From the NCBI RefSeq assembly GCF_000732625.1, contig NZ_JPJI01000032.1, positions 620,001 to 684,000 of the forward strand: a stretch of 64,000 nucleotides of DNA. The letters run 5' to 3'. Below are positions 35,292 through 43,555 of the stretch, one piece after another. Both the position numbers and the translations under genes were made by a program. The notes under the pieces were generated by a model. It was given only the letters and a program-made list of their open reading frames with translations, did not search any database and was not told the DNA's origin. This DNA comes from Nonlabens ulvanivorans (GTDB lineage Bacteria; Bacteroidota; Bacteroidia; Flavobacteriales; Flavobacteriaceae). Position 1 is the stretch's first letter. Each line of letters begins with the position of its first letter.

Positions 35292-37055
35292 ATGTTCAGG
35301 AAGAATTCTTCAATTTTTACCATTATTGGTTTGCTTTTGTTTTCATTGATTGCTGTTACTTCTTGTGAGAAGGATGATGATCTATATACTATAGATAACA
35401 TTACCATTAAGCAAAAGATGACTGGCTCTCGAACAAGTCTTTCTCAAATAAAACGAGAAAATCATGATTTGTTTAACTTTATATCAGACAGAGCCTTAAG
35501 CATTGCTAAATCAAGTAATAGCTCAAATGGAACGATTTTAGATACTACACATATTCAAGTATTAGAAGGAGTCGATTTTAAAAATTATATTTTTAAAGTA
35601 ACCCAAGACAGCACAACTAGATCTAATGAGCTAAAGAATTATATGTTAGTCATATTAAAAGACAGTATTCAACATCAATATATGGTTACCTATCCATACA
35701 TTAATTCTGTAATAGATACTACTAACGTACTTATAGAACCTGTTTATGGAACAGACATTTTAAATCAAGTGAATTTAAAATGTGGTGGCGGTAGTTATCA
35801 ATCTGTATGGATTCCTGGTGGTTATGTGGATAACAGATGTCAGTCTGGTGAACATGATGTAGATGATGGTCCTGGAAATGGTGGTGCTGATGGTTGTAAA
35901 TATTACGGAGGAAAAGGATCTGCATCAAGATTATATTATGAGGGCTATTTTACAACGCAATATGTAGAGCAACAGCCTTGTGAAACTATCGATCCAGGCA
36001 ATCCTGGAAATGGCGGCGGTGGTCCTGTAGGAGATGTGCCTCCACCACCCGATGATAATTCAGATGATGATGACGATAATAATGTCGATGAAGAACCAGA
36101 TATTACCGTAGGTGTGACTCCTAATGATGGTGATGTGCTGGATCCTGTTGATGATGACGATTGCGATTTGGTGTGTCCGAATAATGAGAAGTTAGATCCA
36201 GAAAAATGTGAGTGCATTCCTGAAGACTGTGAGTATAAAACTGGATATCTTCACGAGAGTGCTTTTACAAATAGTACTGCGACAATTGGTGACAACACAA
36301 CCTCAAGTCAAGATAACTTTAGAAATGAAAATGGAGAAATTATTGATGAGACCAATTGTGATACCGGTAAGATAGATAGTGATAGTGAAGTTAATGTTAC
36401 CGGTGAAAAAGAGGAACGTAGTTATGTTAAAGATGATGGTACAACAGCATTGGCTTTTTATTACCCAATTGAATATTTGGATTGTCCTAAAGGAAATAGT
36501 CCAACCAATAAAGACTACGATTCAACTAAACCTTGTAGTGATTGTGACCATGGAGATCCTGTGTTAAACCCAGAAATACAGGAACAATTAACAGTTTGCG
36601 GTAAAAAAGGTGGCATGTATGGTAAAACTAGAGGAGTCCCTTCTTGTAATACACAAAAACATGGAGGAATGGATATTGCAAATGCACAAGGAAATGCCGT
36701 GTACGCGATGTTCGATGGTACTGCAAGTTTAGCAACACAAACTTCGGGCGCTGGTTATTATGTTATTATAACTTCAGACTATGGTGACGACAAGATCAAA
36801 ACAATGTACTTCCACTTAGCTGAAAACACAAGGGTTACTGGAGATGTGAAAGCTGGAGATATTATTGGATATCAAAGTAATTCAGGTAATTTACAAAATG
36901 GAATAGATGAAGGAACTACGGAGTCTCATGTTCATATTAAAGTCAAATTAAAACAAAATGGCACATCAAGTTATAGTGCTGTCGACCCAATAAATTATTT
37001 CAAAACAATTTTTAACAACACGACAGGAGAGGTAACTACTTCTGGTTGTGATTAA
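35292..37055 (+). CDS. large lipoprotein with C-terminal M23 (LytM) peptidase domain
   Basis: A 587-residue lipoprotein (signal ending IAVTSCEKDDD). The N-terminal half has no recognised domain. The middle is Gly/Pro/Asp-rich (about 235-275) and followed by a Cys-rich motif (about 295-315, CPNNEKLDPEKCEC). The C-terminal M23 domain (about 450-560) retains the zinc ligands: HGGMD (His 457, Asp 461) and the HVH motif (546-548). An active peptidoglycan or protein endopeptidase is therefore likely. No T9SS tail was seen. It is followed after 9 bp by a small lipoprotein gene, and the block is not flanked by housekeeping partners, so it looks accessory. Confidence 0.75.
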   Translation: MFRKNSSIFTIIGLLLFSLIAVTSCEKDDDLYTIDNITIKQKMTGSRTSLSQIKRENHDLFNFISDRALSIAKSSNSSNGTILDTTHIQVLEGVDFKNYIFKVTQDSTTRSNELKNYMLVILKDSIQHQYMVTYPYINSVIDTTNVLIEPVYGTDILNQVNLKCGGGSYQSVWIPGGYVDNRCQSGEHDVDDGPGNGGADGCKYYGGKGSASRLYYEGYFTTQYVEQQPCETIDPGNPGNGGGGPVGDVPPPPDDNSDDDDDNNVDEEPDITVGVTPNDGDVLDPVDDDDCDLVCPNNEKLDPEKCECIPEDCEYKTGYLHESAFTNSTATIGDNTTSSQDNFRNENGEIIDETNCDTGKIDSDSEVNVTGEKEERSYVKDDGTTALAFYYPIEYLDCPKGNSPTNKDYDSTKPCSDCDHGDPVLNPEIQEQLTVCGKKGGMYGKTRGVPSCNTQKHGGMDIANAQGNAVYAMFDGTASLATQTSGAGYYVIITSDYGDDKIKTMYFHLAENTRVTGDVKAGDIIGYQSNSGNLQNGIDEGTTESHVHIKVKLKQNGTSSYSAVDPINYFKTIFNNTTGEVTTSGCD

Positions 37056-37064
37056 TACTTAAAC

Positions 37065-37580
37065 ATGAAAAATTTAGTTCTAATATTAATTTCTATTTAC
37101 ACAACTTCAGTAAGTTGTCAAACCAATGATTTACCTGAATCAGTTTATAACACTATAAGGTTTGATAATGTTTTGCTAACTGACATAATAAATTCAAAAG
37201 GGAACACTACGACCATTCAATCGCTAATTCCTGTTTCATTTAACATTAATTCAGGAGAAGATCCAGGGCATTGGAAAGAGTATGAATCTAATTCAATTTA
37301 TTTATTATTTCAAGATGGAGAACAATTTCTTACTCCTAATAACATTCAAGATTATCAATTAACAAATATTAAATTATTTGATAATTCCAAAAGTCTTTTC
37401 ATTAATGGTATTTATATAAAAGTCGGTGATAATATATCCTTGCTAGGAAATCCAAGTATATTAACTTATAGTGATGGCACTAAAAGAATAGTATACAAGT
37501 TGGGTTCAGAAGTTATTAGAATTAGTTTTCGTGAAATTAATAACGAAGTTTCATTAATTGAGTACGAATATTATAACTAA
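37065..37580 (+). CDS. small lipoprotein of unknown function downstream of the M23 gene
   Basis: 171 residues with a lipoprotein signal (MKNLVLILISIYTTSVSC, Cys 18). The mature part is beta-rich and hydrophilic with no recognised motif. It starts 9 bp after the M23 lipoprotein gene, so the two are almost surely co-transcribed, and both products should reach the envelope. Its stop codon is 1 bp from the decayed dprA tail on the opposite strand. A partner or protective role for the peptidase is conceivable but unsupported by sequence. Confidence 0.6.
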   Translation: MKNLVLILISIYTTSVSCQTNDLPESVYNTIRFDNVLLTDIINSKGNTTTIQSLIPVSFNINSGEDPGHWKEYESNSIYLLFQDGEQFLTPNNIQDYQLTNIKLFDNSKSLFINGIYIKVGDNISLLGNPSILTYSDGTKRIVYKLGSEVIRISFREINNEVSLIEYEYYN

Positions 37581-37581
37581 A

Positions 37582-37725
37582 TCATGCCAGCATAAACAAT
37601 TTCCCAGGCAATGATTTAATCACACCTTTTAATTCCATACTCATTAATAAAGAAGCAACTAAATGGACTGGTTTGTTAATGTTAATTATATTTAGTAGTA
37701 TTTTTTCATTCCCTTTTAATAAATG
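37582..37725 (-). pseudogene. decayed duplicate of the dprA 3' end (winged-helix tail)
   Basis: Minus-strand translation gives LLKGNEKILLNIININKPV followed by HLVASLLMSMELKGVIKSL and PGKLFMLA, then TGA. This matches the last about 45 residues of the intact DprA at 38334 (LDIIAININKPVHQVASLL, MELKGVVKPLPGKMFMLV) with a two-codon deletion and scattered substitutions. The frame is still open, but there is no start and no N-terminal domain. The copy has the same orientation as dprA, so it forms a diverged direct repeat around the gene at 37728. Confidence 0.85.
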
Positions 37726-37727
37726 TC

Positions 37728-38330
37728 ATGATAAAAATTAAAATAACAATAGCATTCCTTTTTGTCTCAATATTGTCAAATGCTCAAGATATTCTGTCTT
37801 TAGAGCAAGCGGCTTATTATATAGATAATGAGTTAGATGTACCAGAAGATGTAACTAAAATTTATGATTTGAATAATACAGTAGACTCCTTTATAGGAAA
37901 TTGGACAGGTGTTTATAACGGAAGGACAATAGTGTTTAGAATTTATAAAACTAGGGTTTATAATCCCTATAGTGAAATTGAAGCAGACTATGTTAATGTC
38001 AAATATGATATAACAGATTCTTCAGGCAATGTTGTAGTAAGCTCTGCTCAGTCAGGATTATCTGAGTTTCGAGGGATTTCTTATGGAGCTGATGGCTTTT
38101 TTGAACTATCTCTTCAAGATGCATGCGAAAACACCCGAAATATATATATAAAAACTGCTGTTCCTCAACAAAATCATGATATTTTGGGCGCTCCTAAAAC
38201 AGAATTACAAGTAATCATAACGCAAGGTTCACCACAAGGAATTACGAGTGATCCACCTGACAATTCTCCTTGTACTTCTACAGCTGATTATTTGCCCAAC
38301 GGAGCAATGCTTATTCTCAATAAAGTTTAA
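37728..38330 (+). CDS. secreted protein of unknown function (possibly DUF6705-like)
   Basis: 200 residues with a signal peptide (MIKIKITIAFLFVSILSNAQ). The mature part has DSFIGNWTGVYNGRTIVFRI, a lipocalin-like or calycin-like strand pattern that I associate, without certainty, with flavobacterial DUF6705 proteins. Two Cys (DACENT, SPCTST) may pair. The gene sits exactly between the decayed dprA tail and intact dprA; its stop is 3 bp from the dprA stop. No operon partner was seen. The role is unknown. Confidence 0.55.
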   Translation: MIKIKITIAFLFVSILSNAQDILSLEQAAYYIDNELDVPEDVTKIYDLNNTVDSFIGNWTGVYNGRTIVFRIYKTRVYNPYSEIEADYVNVKYDITDSSGNVVVSSAQSGLSEFRGISYGADGFFELSLQDACENTRNIYIKTAVPQQNHDILGAPKTELQVIITQGSPQGITSDPPDNSPCTSTADYLPNGAMLILNKV

Positions 38331-38333
38331 ATA

Positions 38334-39428
38334 TCACACCAACATAAACATCTTCCCAGGCAGTGGTTTTACCACACCTTTTAATTCCATGCTCATCAGT
38401 AATGATGCTACTTGATGAACCGGCTTATTGATGTTTATAGCTATGATGTCTAGGAGTTCCTTTTCGTTTTCTTTTAAGTAACGGTAAATCAATTTTTCGT
38501 CCTCATTGAGTTCTACAAAAAGCTGTTTTTGTACACCGGTATTGCGTTCTTTCCAGCCTAGAATGTATGGGATATCAGCCGCTTTAGTGAGTAAATGAGC
38601 TTTGGACTGTTTGATGAGCTCATTACAACCTATAGAATACTTATCATTCACACGACCTGGCACAGCAAAAACTTCACGATTATAACCAGCAGCGAGATCT
38701 GCGGTAACCAGTGAGCCACCTTTTGCAGCACTTTCTATAACAACCGTTGCCTCACTCAATCCAGCGATAATGCGATTACGACCCAGAAAATTTTTTCTGT
38801 CAAAGGTAGCTGTGTGCCAAAAGTCCGTTACAAAACCACCGTTTGCTATCATTTGCTCATTATAAGCTTCGTGGTTTCTCGGGTAAGTTTGATTCAGTCC
38901 ATGGGCGACTACTGCCACAGTTTGTAAACCATATTTAATCGCCAGTTGATGTGCAAGAATATCAACACCATAAGCATAACCGCTTATGATTAATGGTTTA
39001 AGTGGTGCAATTTCTTCTATAAATTTTTCTAGAAAAGCCGCACCAGTTGAGGTGATCTGACGCGTTCCTACTATACTCAAGGTATAGGGATTTTTCCAGT
39101 CTATATTTCCTTTTTCAAAATAAACAATCGGTCCATCCACACAGTATTGTAGGCGTTCAGGATAATTGTCTTCATAGTATATTCTGGTGGTGATCCCTTC
39201 TTTATGGACGTATTTCAGTTCTTTATCTGCCTTGGTAAATAAATCTGTAGCCTTTATAAACTGTGCTTTTTTATCACCTATTCCTTCTATTGCGGCTATT
39301 TCTCGCATCGATTGTTCAAAAACCGCCGTCGCACTACCAAAGGTTCTGATCAACTTTTTGGCCATGATATCACCTATAAGAGGTGCTTTTTTAAGCGCGA
39401 GAATTGAGAGCAGTTCTTGTTCTTCCAT
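38334..39428 (-). CDS. dprA: DNA-processing protein DprA
   Basis: Loads RecA on incoming single-stranded DNA during natural transformation. The 364 residues comprise an N-terminal helix-hairpin-helix/SAM-like region (LKKAPLIGDIMAKKL, IEGIGDKKAQF), the Rossmann DprA core (SIVGTRQIT, SGYAYGVDILAH, GRNRIIAGLS, KGGSLVTADLA, VPGRVNDKYSIGCN) and a C-terminal winged helix (about 312-364). The extreme 3' end exists twice; see the relic at 37582-37725. The upstream intergenic region carries a dispersed repeat. Confidence 0.95.
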   Translation of the reverse strand: MEEQELLSILALKKAPLIGDIMAKKLIRTFGSATAVFEQSMREIAAIEGIGDKKAQFIKATDLFTKADKELKYVHKEGITTRIYYEDNYPERLQYCVDGPIVYFEKGNIDWKNPYTLSIVGTRQITSTGAAFLEKFIEEIAPLKPLIISGYAYGVDILAHQLAIKYGLQTVAVVAHGLNQTYPRNHEAYNEQMIANGGFVTDFWHTATFDRKNFLGRNRIIAGLSEATVVIESAAKGGSLVTADLAAGYNREVFAVPGRVNDKYSIGCNELIKQSKAHLLTKAADIPYILGWKERNTGVQKQLFVELNEDEKLIYRYLKENEKELLDIIAININKPVHQVASLLMSMELKGVVKPLPGKMFMLV

Positions 39429-39750
39429 GCTTTAAATATATAAAAGGATTAATTTAATGTTAGTTTATTTAAATACCAATTCTATAAAGTCTATATGATG
39501 CCTTAGAAAAACGACCTAAGAGAGTTTTACGTTAAAAATGAATTGAGCGTAAGGTCAAGCAAAAATCGTTTAGAAACGGATTGGACTGAATATATAAAAG
39601 ATGATAATATCTCTTAGATTATTAAAAGCAACTGACCTTCTTTTTGCGCTGTAGCGATAGAAATTTTTAGTAAAATGCTCTTAAGTCTTGATTTTTTTGT
39701 TTCGTTTTTTCATCAAGGAAAAAATGAAAAAGACATGTAATAACCTAAAT
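39429..39750. other. 322-bp gene-free interval holding a dispersed repeat
   Basis: No convincing reading frame. The interval is mostly filled by the about 220-bp repeat described at 39513-39732. No terminator of standard form was seen for the M23 gene entering from the right or promoter of standard form for dprA. Confidence 0.6.
39513..39732 (+). repeat. dispersed intergenic repeat, copy 1
   Basis: Begins GACCTAAGAGAGTTTTACGT and ends near AAGGAAAAAATGAAAAAG. The first about 60 bp and last about 95 bp closely match 60781-61002; the middle about 65 bp is unrelated. The 3' block contains CTTGAT...ATCAAG arms enclosing T-rich sequence. No terminal inverted repeats or transposase. Confidence 0.8.
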
Positions 39751-40398
39751 CTAAATAGAAGTAAAAATAAACGGATTAGGATCTAGAATCATATTTTCAT
39801 AACTCGCTAACTCTTCTTGTGCTGCAACACCAGGGAAATCGCCACGATAATCTCTCATATTTGTCATTACCTGAAAGTGTAGATGTGGTGAGTAACCACC
39901 ATTTTCTTGTGGAGTTCCCAGAGTTGCTATTTTCTCGCTTTCGCGAAAGCGGACTCCAACTTCCCAACCTGCCATATCACTAATGGATAAGTGTCCATAT
40001 AGGCTGTAGATTTTCTGGCCATTCCAGTCATGTTCTAAAATTATGGTAGGACCGTAATTGCCAGCATCATCATTATGTGCAAAAGAGTGAACCACACCAT
40101 CCATTACTGCATGAACACTACTGCCGGCTGGTGCCCATAAATCGATTCCCATGTGAACATCACGAGTAATTCCAGATTGAAAACGTGCGTTTTTGCGATA
40201 TAAGGCGCGTTGTTCTAGATAACCACCATGGGCAACATAAGATTGATGTTCATCTCGTTTTTCTGCTAGGTATTTTTCAAATACTGCGATATCACTCACA
40301 TCATTTTTATCCCAAAATGAATTCTCAACAGATAAATTAATGTGGAAATAACCTTTGCTACCTACCGATGGATCAATAAGATGTCTTTTAATAATCAT
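39751..40398 (-). CDS. M23 family peptidase-like protein without signal peptide
   Basis: 215 residues from ATG 40398 (MIIKRHLIDPSVG). The M23 domain covers about 95-195, with HMGIDLWAPAG (His and Asp ligands) and HLHFQV (HxH), so the zinc site is intact. No signal peptide is visible from this start, and an upstream in-frame start would add an unrelated hydrophobic stretch; location is therefore uncertain. Residues about 150-154 (RFRES) are encoded by the palindrome copy at 39935-39952, inside the catalytic domain between the two ligand motifs. Peptidoglycan turnover is the likely role. Confidence 0.75.
   Translation of the reverse strand: MIIKRHLIDPSVGSKGYFHINLSVENSFWDKNDVSDIAVFEKYLAEKRDEHQSYVAHGGYLEQRALYRKNARFQSGITRDVHMGIDLWAPAGSSVHAVMDGVVHSFAHNDDAGNYGPTIILEHDWNGQKIYSLYGHLSISDMAGWEVGVRFRESEKIATLGTPQENGGYSPHLHFQVMTNMRDYRGDFPGVAAQEELASYENMILDPNPFIFTSI
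39935..39952. repeat. GCTTTCGCGAAAGC palindrome, copy 8 (inside M23 gene)
   Basis: TCGCTTTCGCGAAAGCGG, codes RFRES in the M23 catalytic domain. Confidence 0.95.
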
Positions 40399-40472
40399 GC
40401 TGCACAGAATTTTACTGCAATTTATGGAAATGATCAGAAAACACGACCGCTTATTTTGAGTAGGTTTTGCTA

Positions 40473-40503
40473 TTGATAACAATGAATTATTACTGTATTT
40501 TTA
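40473..40503 (+). promoter_or_regulatory. promoter of scoA (TTG-N20-TATTTTTA)
   Basis: TTG 40473-40475 and TATTTTTA 40496-40503 with 20-bp spacing, 17 nt before the ATG at 40521. Same layout and spacing as the recA promoter. Confidence 0.5.
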
Positions 40504-40520
40504 AGGCAAATAAAAGTTAC

Positions 40521-41222
40521 ATGATTAATAGAACGGTAAGTAGTGTAGAAGAAGCACTGGAAGGCGTTAAGAGTGGTATGACCTTTATGGTAGGCGGTTT
40601 TGGCCTATCAGGAATCCCAGAAAACAGTATTGCACAACTGGTAAAAACAGGTATTACTGATTTAACGTGTATATCTAATAATGCTGGAGTAGATGATTTT
40701 GGATTAGGTTTACTATTACAAGGGAAACAAATCAAAAAAATGATATCCTCTTATGTAGGAGAGAATGACGAGTTTGAAAGGCAAATGCTGAGTGGTGAAC
40801 TTGAAGTAGATCTGATACCACAAGGAACACTGGCAGAGCGATGTAGAGCCGCACAAGCTGGAATTCCTGCGTTCTTTACACCAGCTGGTTACGGTACTGA
40901 AGTAGCCGAAGGAAAAGAAGTAAGAGATTTTAACGGTAAACCACATATTCTAGAACATGCATTTCAAGCAGATTTTGCTTTTGTAAAAGCATGGAAAGGT
41001 GATGAGGCTGGTAATCTTATTTTTAAAGGAACCGCTCGCAATTTTAATCCGGTTATGGCTGGTGCGGCAACAATCACGGTTGCTGAGGTTGAAGAACTAG
41101 TTCCTGCAGGAACTCTAGATCCTAACCAAATCCACATTCCAGGAATCTTTGTAAAACGTATTTTCCAAGGAGCAAAGTACGAAAAGAGAATTGAACAGAG
41201 AACCGTTAGACAGCGTGATTAA
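40521..41222 (+). CDS. scoA: 3-oxoacid CoA-transferase subunit A
   Basis: Alpha subunit of succinyl-CoA:acetoacetate CoA-transferase or a related acetate CoA-transferase, used in ketone-body or acetoacetate breakdown. 233 residues from ATG 40521 ([13 protein letters not shown]), with the glycine-rich [24 protein letters not shown] and [11 protein letters not shown] motifs of the family. Its beta subunit is encoded downstream but separated by a four-helix-bundle gene, which is unusual because the subunits are normally adjacent. Confidence 0.92.
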   Translation: MINRTVSSVEEALEGVKSGMTFMVGGFGLSGIPENSIAQLVKTGITDLTCISNNAGVDDFGLGLLLQGKQIKKMISSYVGENDEFERQMLSGELEVDLIPQGTLAERCRAAQAGIPAFFTPAGYGTEVAEGKEVRDFNGKPHILEHAFQADFAFVKAWKGDEAGNLIFKGTARNFNPVMAGAATITVAEVEELVPAGTLDPNQIHIPGIFVKRIFQGAKYEKRIEQRTVRQRD

Positions 41223-41227
41223 TTTTT

Positions 41228-41257
41228 AATGTGCTGATGTGACAATGTGCTGATGAG
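41228..41257 (+). repeat. left flank of the four-helix-bundle gene element
   Basis: Two direct copies of AATGTGCTGATG, at 41228-41239 and 41244-41255. Similar words occur in inverted orientation on the right flank (41657-41697). The second copy overlaps the likely start codon. Confidence 0.6.
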
Positions 41258-41594
41258 TAATAATAATGGTATGCAGAAAAATGTAATTTTAGAAAAATCG
41301 ACAGAGTTTGCATTAGAAATTATTTCATTCACGGCAAATTTGAAAAAAGAAAAGCATTTTGAAATATCTAGTCAGTTATTTAGAAGTGGAACAAGCATAG
41401 GAGCAAACATTAACGAATCACAAAATGCCGAAAGTAGAAAGGACTTTGTACATAAATTAAAAATCGCAGCAAAAGAAGCTTCTGAAACGAGATATTGGAT
41501 ATATCTATGCACGAAATCAGACAGCTTAATATCGCCTAAACCCGATTTGCTGGAACAGTTAGAAACAATTGAAAAACTATATCTAGAATTATAG
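41253..41594 (+). CDS. four-helix-bundle protein (23S rRNA intervening-sequence protein family)
   Basis: Small helical protein of the TIGR02436 family, related in fold to the Avd protein of diversity-generating retroelements. 113 residues from ATG 41253; ATG 41271 (MQKNVILEKS) is an alternative and GTG 41247 is unlikely. Family motifs: QLFRSGTSIGANINESQNA, FVHKLKIAAKEASETRYWI. It separates scoA from scoB and is flanked by partly inverted AATGTGCT repeats, suggesting arrival as a discrete element. Its molecular role here is unknown. Confidence 0.88.
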   Translation: MSNNNGMQKNVILEKSTEFALEIISFTANLKKEKHFEISSQLFRSGTSIGANINESQNAESRKDFVHKLKIAAKEASETRYWIYLCTKSDSLISPKPDLLEQLETIEKLYLEL

Positions 41595-41656
41595 CCACTA
41601 CTAAAAGTAGGATGTAAATCAGATAATTAATAATACCATTTTTGTGTTTATATAAA

Positions 41657-41697
41657 ATTAACACATCATCATATTAACAAATTAGCACATTTACATT
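41657..41697 (-). repeat. right flank of the four-helix-bundle gene element
   Basis: On the minus strand this reads AATGTAAATGTGCTAATTTG and continues with GATGATGTGTTAAT. It shares AATGTGCT and GATGTG words with the left flank in inverted orientation, and ends directly at the scoB start codon. Confidence 0.55.
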
Positions 41698-42351
41698 ATG
41701 TTGACTAAAGAACAAATTGCACAAAGAATCGCAAAAGAAGTAAAAGACGGATATTACGTAAACCTAGGAATAGGAATCCCTACTCTAGTCGCAAACTATG
41801 TCCCGAAAGGAATAGACGTAGAATTTCAATCAGAGAATGGAGTATTAGGAATGGGACCTTTTCCTTTTGAAGGTGAAGAAGATGCCGATGTAATTAATGC
41901 AGGTAAACAAACCATTACCACATTACCAGGAGCAAGCTTTTTTGATAGTTCTATGAGTTTTGGAATGATACGTGGACAGCATGTAGATCTAACTATCCTA
42001 GGAGCCATGGAAGTTGCCGAAAACGGTGATATAGCCAACTGGAAAATACCAGGTAAAATGGTAAAAGGAATGGGCGGTGCCATGGACTTAGTAGCAAGCG
42101 CTGAAAACATCATCGTTGCCATGATGCATACCAATCGTGCTGGAGCTTCTAAATTATTAAAGAGATGTTCGCTTCCACTTACAGGAGTCAATTGTATTAC
42201 TAAAGTAGTCACTAACATGGCTGTGATGGATGTGACTGATAAAGGATTTGTGCTCCTAGAACGAGCACCTGGTGTAAGTGTTGAAGATATTAAAGCTGCT
42301 ACTGAAGGAAACTTAATTGTGGAAGGAGAAGTTCCTGAGATGGTGATATAA
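41698..42351 (+). CDS. scoB: 3-oxoacid CoA-transferase subunit B
   Basis: Beta subunit carrying the catalytic glutamate in SENGVLGMGP (family motif ENG). 217 residues with NLGIGIPTLVANY near the N-terminus and GAMEVAENGDIANW, MGGAMDL as expected. The ATG follows immediately after the right flank of the inserted element, so its ribosome-binding region now derives from repeat sequence. Paired with scoA upstream. A strong hairpin terminator follows. Confidence 0.93.
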   Translation: MLTKEQIAQRIAKEVKDGYYVNLGIGIPTLVANYVPKGIDVEFQSENGVLGMGPFPFEGEEDADVINAGKQTITTLPGASFFDSSMSFGMIRGQHVDLTILGAMEVAENGDIANWKIPGKMVKGMGGAMDLVASAENIIVAMMHTNRAGASKLLKRCSLPLTGVNCITKVVTNMAVMDVTDKGFVLLERAPGVSVEDIKAATEGNLIVEGEVPEMVI

Positions 42352-42371
42352 TTGATTATTTCAAAAAATAA

Positions 42372-42401
42372 AAAAAGGGCAAACGTGAGTTTGCCCTTTT
42401 T
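42372..42401. terminator. bidirectional terminator between scoB and the reductase gene
   Basis: A 13-bp stem, AAAAAGGGCAAAC (42372-42384) and GTTTGCCCTTTTT (42389-42401), GTGA loop, T tracts on both strands. Serves convergent genes ending at 42351 (plus) and 42419 (minus). Confidence 0.9.
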
Positions 42402-42418
42402 TATATTCTATTTTAAAT

Positions 42419-43462
42419 CTACACCTCATCAAAATTAACTTTCACCTTAGCACTCGTCGGGTAAGCTTGACATGCTAGCGAAAGTCCTTCGGCGATTTCA
42501 GTATCGGTAAGGATGGCATTTTTGGCCATTTGAGCGCTGCCTTCTTCTATTTGACAAATACAAGAACTACAAATTCCGCCCTGACAGCTGTATGGAGCAT
42601 CGATATCATTTTTAAGCATGACATCTAGCATGTTATCACTACGCTTCATTGTGAACGTGTGCTCTTCATCATCTAGGATTACGGTAACCTCAGTTAAATG
42701 TGAGTCTTCTGTGATTTCTATTTTATTCTCTTTAGTAGAAAAAAGCTCAAAGTGTATGTTTTCTTTAGCTATAATCTCTTTTTCTACAAGATTATCGGTC
42801 GTCATGCTGATCATGTCTTCTGGGCCACATAAATAAGCTTTTGCAAAAGCATAATCTGTACAATCCTGCTTCAAGAAAAAGTTTAAATTTCCTTTTGTGA
42901 CGCGACCAAAAAGTTCGCCATCACGTTCTTCTCTAGAGAAACTATAACGTACGATAAAACGATCGCCATATTGATCTTGAAGATCATTAATTTGTTCAAA
43001 ATAAATAGTTTGAGAAATACTTTGATTCCCATAAATAAGAGCAAACTTACTATCCGGTTCTGTTTCCAGTACCGTTTTTATAATAGAGATAATAGGTGTG
43101 ATACCACTACCAGCAGCGACACCTAGGTAGGTTTGTGCATTTGTAGATTTTTCGTGAACAAAAAGCCCTTCTGGTGCAGCAACATCTAGTTGATCTCCAG
43201 CACGCAATGTCATGGCATAGTTAGAGAAGACTCCATTTTCTACGGCTTTAACAACGACACTCCAGTGATTCTCGTGTGGTGCACTAGAAAGTGAATAAGC
43301 ACGTCGTACTTCTTTACCATCTATAGTTGCTTTTAAGGTTAAATACTGACCAGATTGATAATTAAAATCTGAAACTAGTTCTTGTGGTATGTCAAATCTA
43401 ATTTCTACGGCCTGTGGTGTGACCTTAGTAACTTGTTGTATAGTGAGTTTATGAAATTCCAT
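42419..43462 (-). CDS. FAD/[2Fe-2S] reductase, PaaE/ferredoxin-NADP reductase type
   Basis: Electron-transfer flavoprotein passing electrons from NAD(P)H to a partner oxygenase or similar. 347 residues: FAD domain with RAYSLSS, NAD(P) domain with GVAAGSGITPIISI and CGPEDMI, and a C-terminal plant-type [2Fe-2S] domain with CQGGICSSC and a fourth Cys in LACQAYP. This matches PaaE (phenylacetyl-CoA epoxidase reductase), but no paaABCD genes are nearby, so the partner is unknown and no gene symbol is given. Confidence 0.88.
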   Translation of the reverse strand: MEFHKLTIQQVTKVTPQAVEIRFDIPQELVSDFNYQSGQYLTLKATIDGKEVRRAYSLSSAPHENHWSVVVKAVENGVFSNYAMTLRAGDQLDVAAPEGLFVHEKSTNAQTYLGVAAGSGITPIISIIKTVLETEPDSKFALIYGNQSISQTIYFEQINDLQDQYGDRFIVRYSFSREERDGELFGRVTKGNLNFFLKQDCTDYAFAKAYLCGPEDMISMTTDNLVEKEIIAKENIHFELFSTKENKIEITEDSHLTEVTVILDDEEHTFTMKRSDNMLDVMLKNDIDAPYSCQGGICSSCICQIEEGSAQMAKNAILTDTEIAEGLSLACQAYPTSAKVKVNFDEV

Positions 43463-43555
43463 GGGGCTACTTTTAACGGCTGCAAAAATAAGAAAGGAAA
43501 ATTGACCTGTAACATTTTTACAACTTTTGTAACTAATACTTCAAATTCACTAACC

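Noticed and set aside
41826-42218. 130-codon minus-strand open frame inside scoB
   Set aside because: scoB is unambiguous on the plus strand; the reverse frame has no family features.
42419-43462. Naming the reductase paaE
   Set aside because: The domain order fits, but no phenylacetate pathway gene is present in the window, so the partner is unknown.
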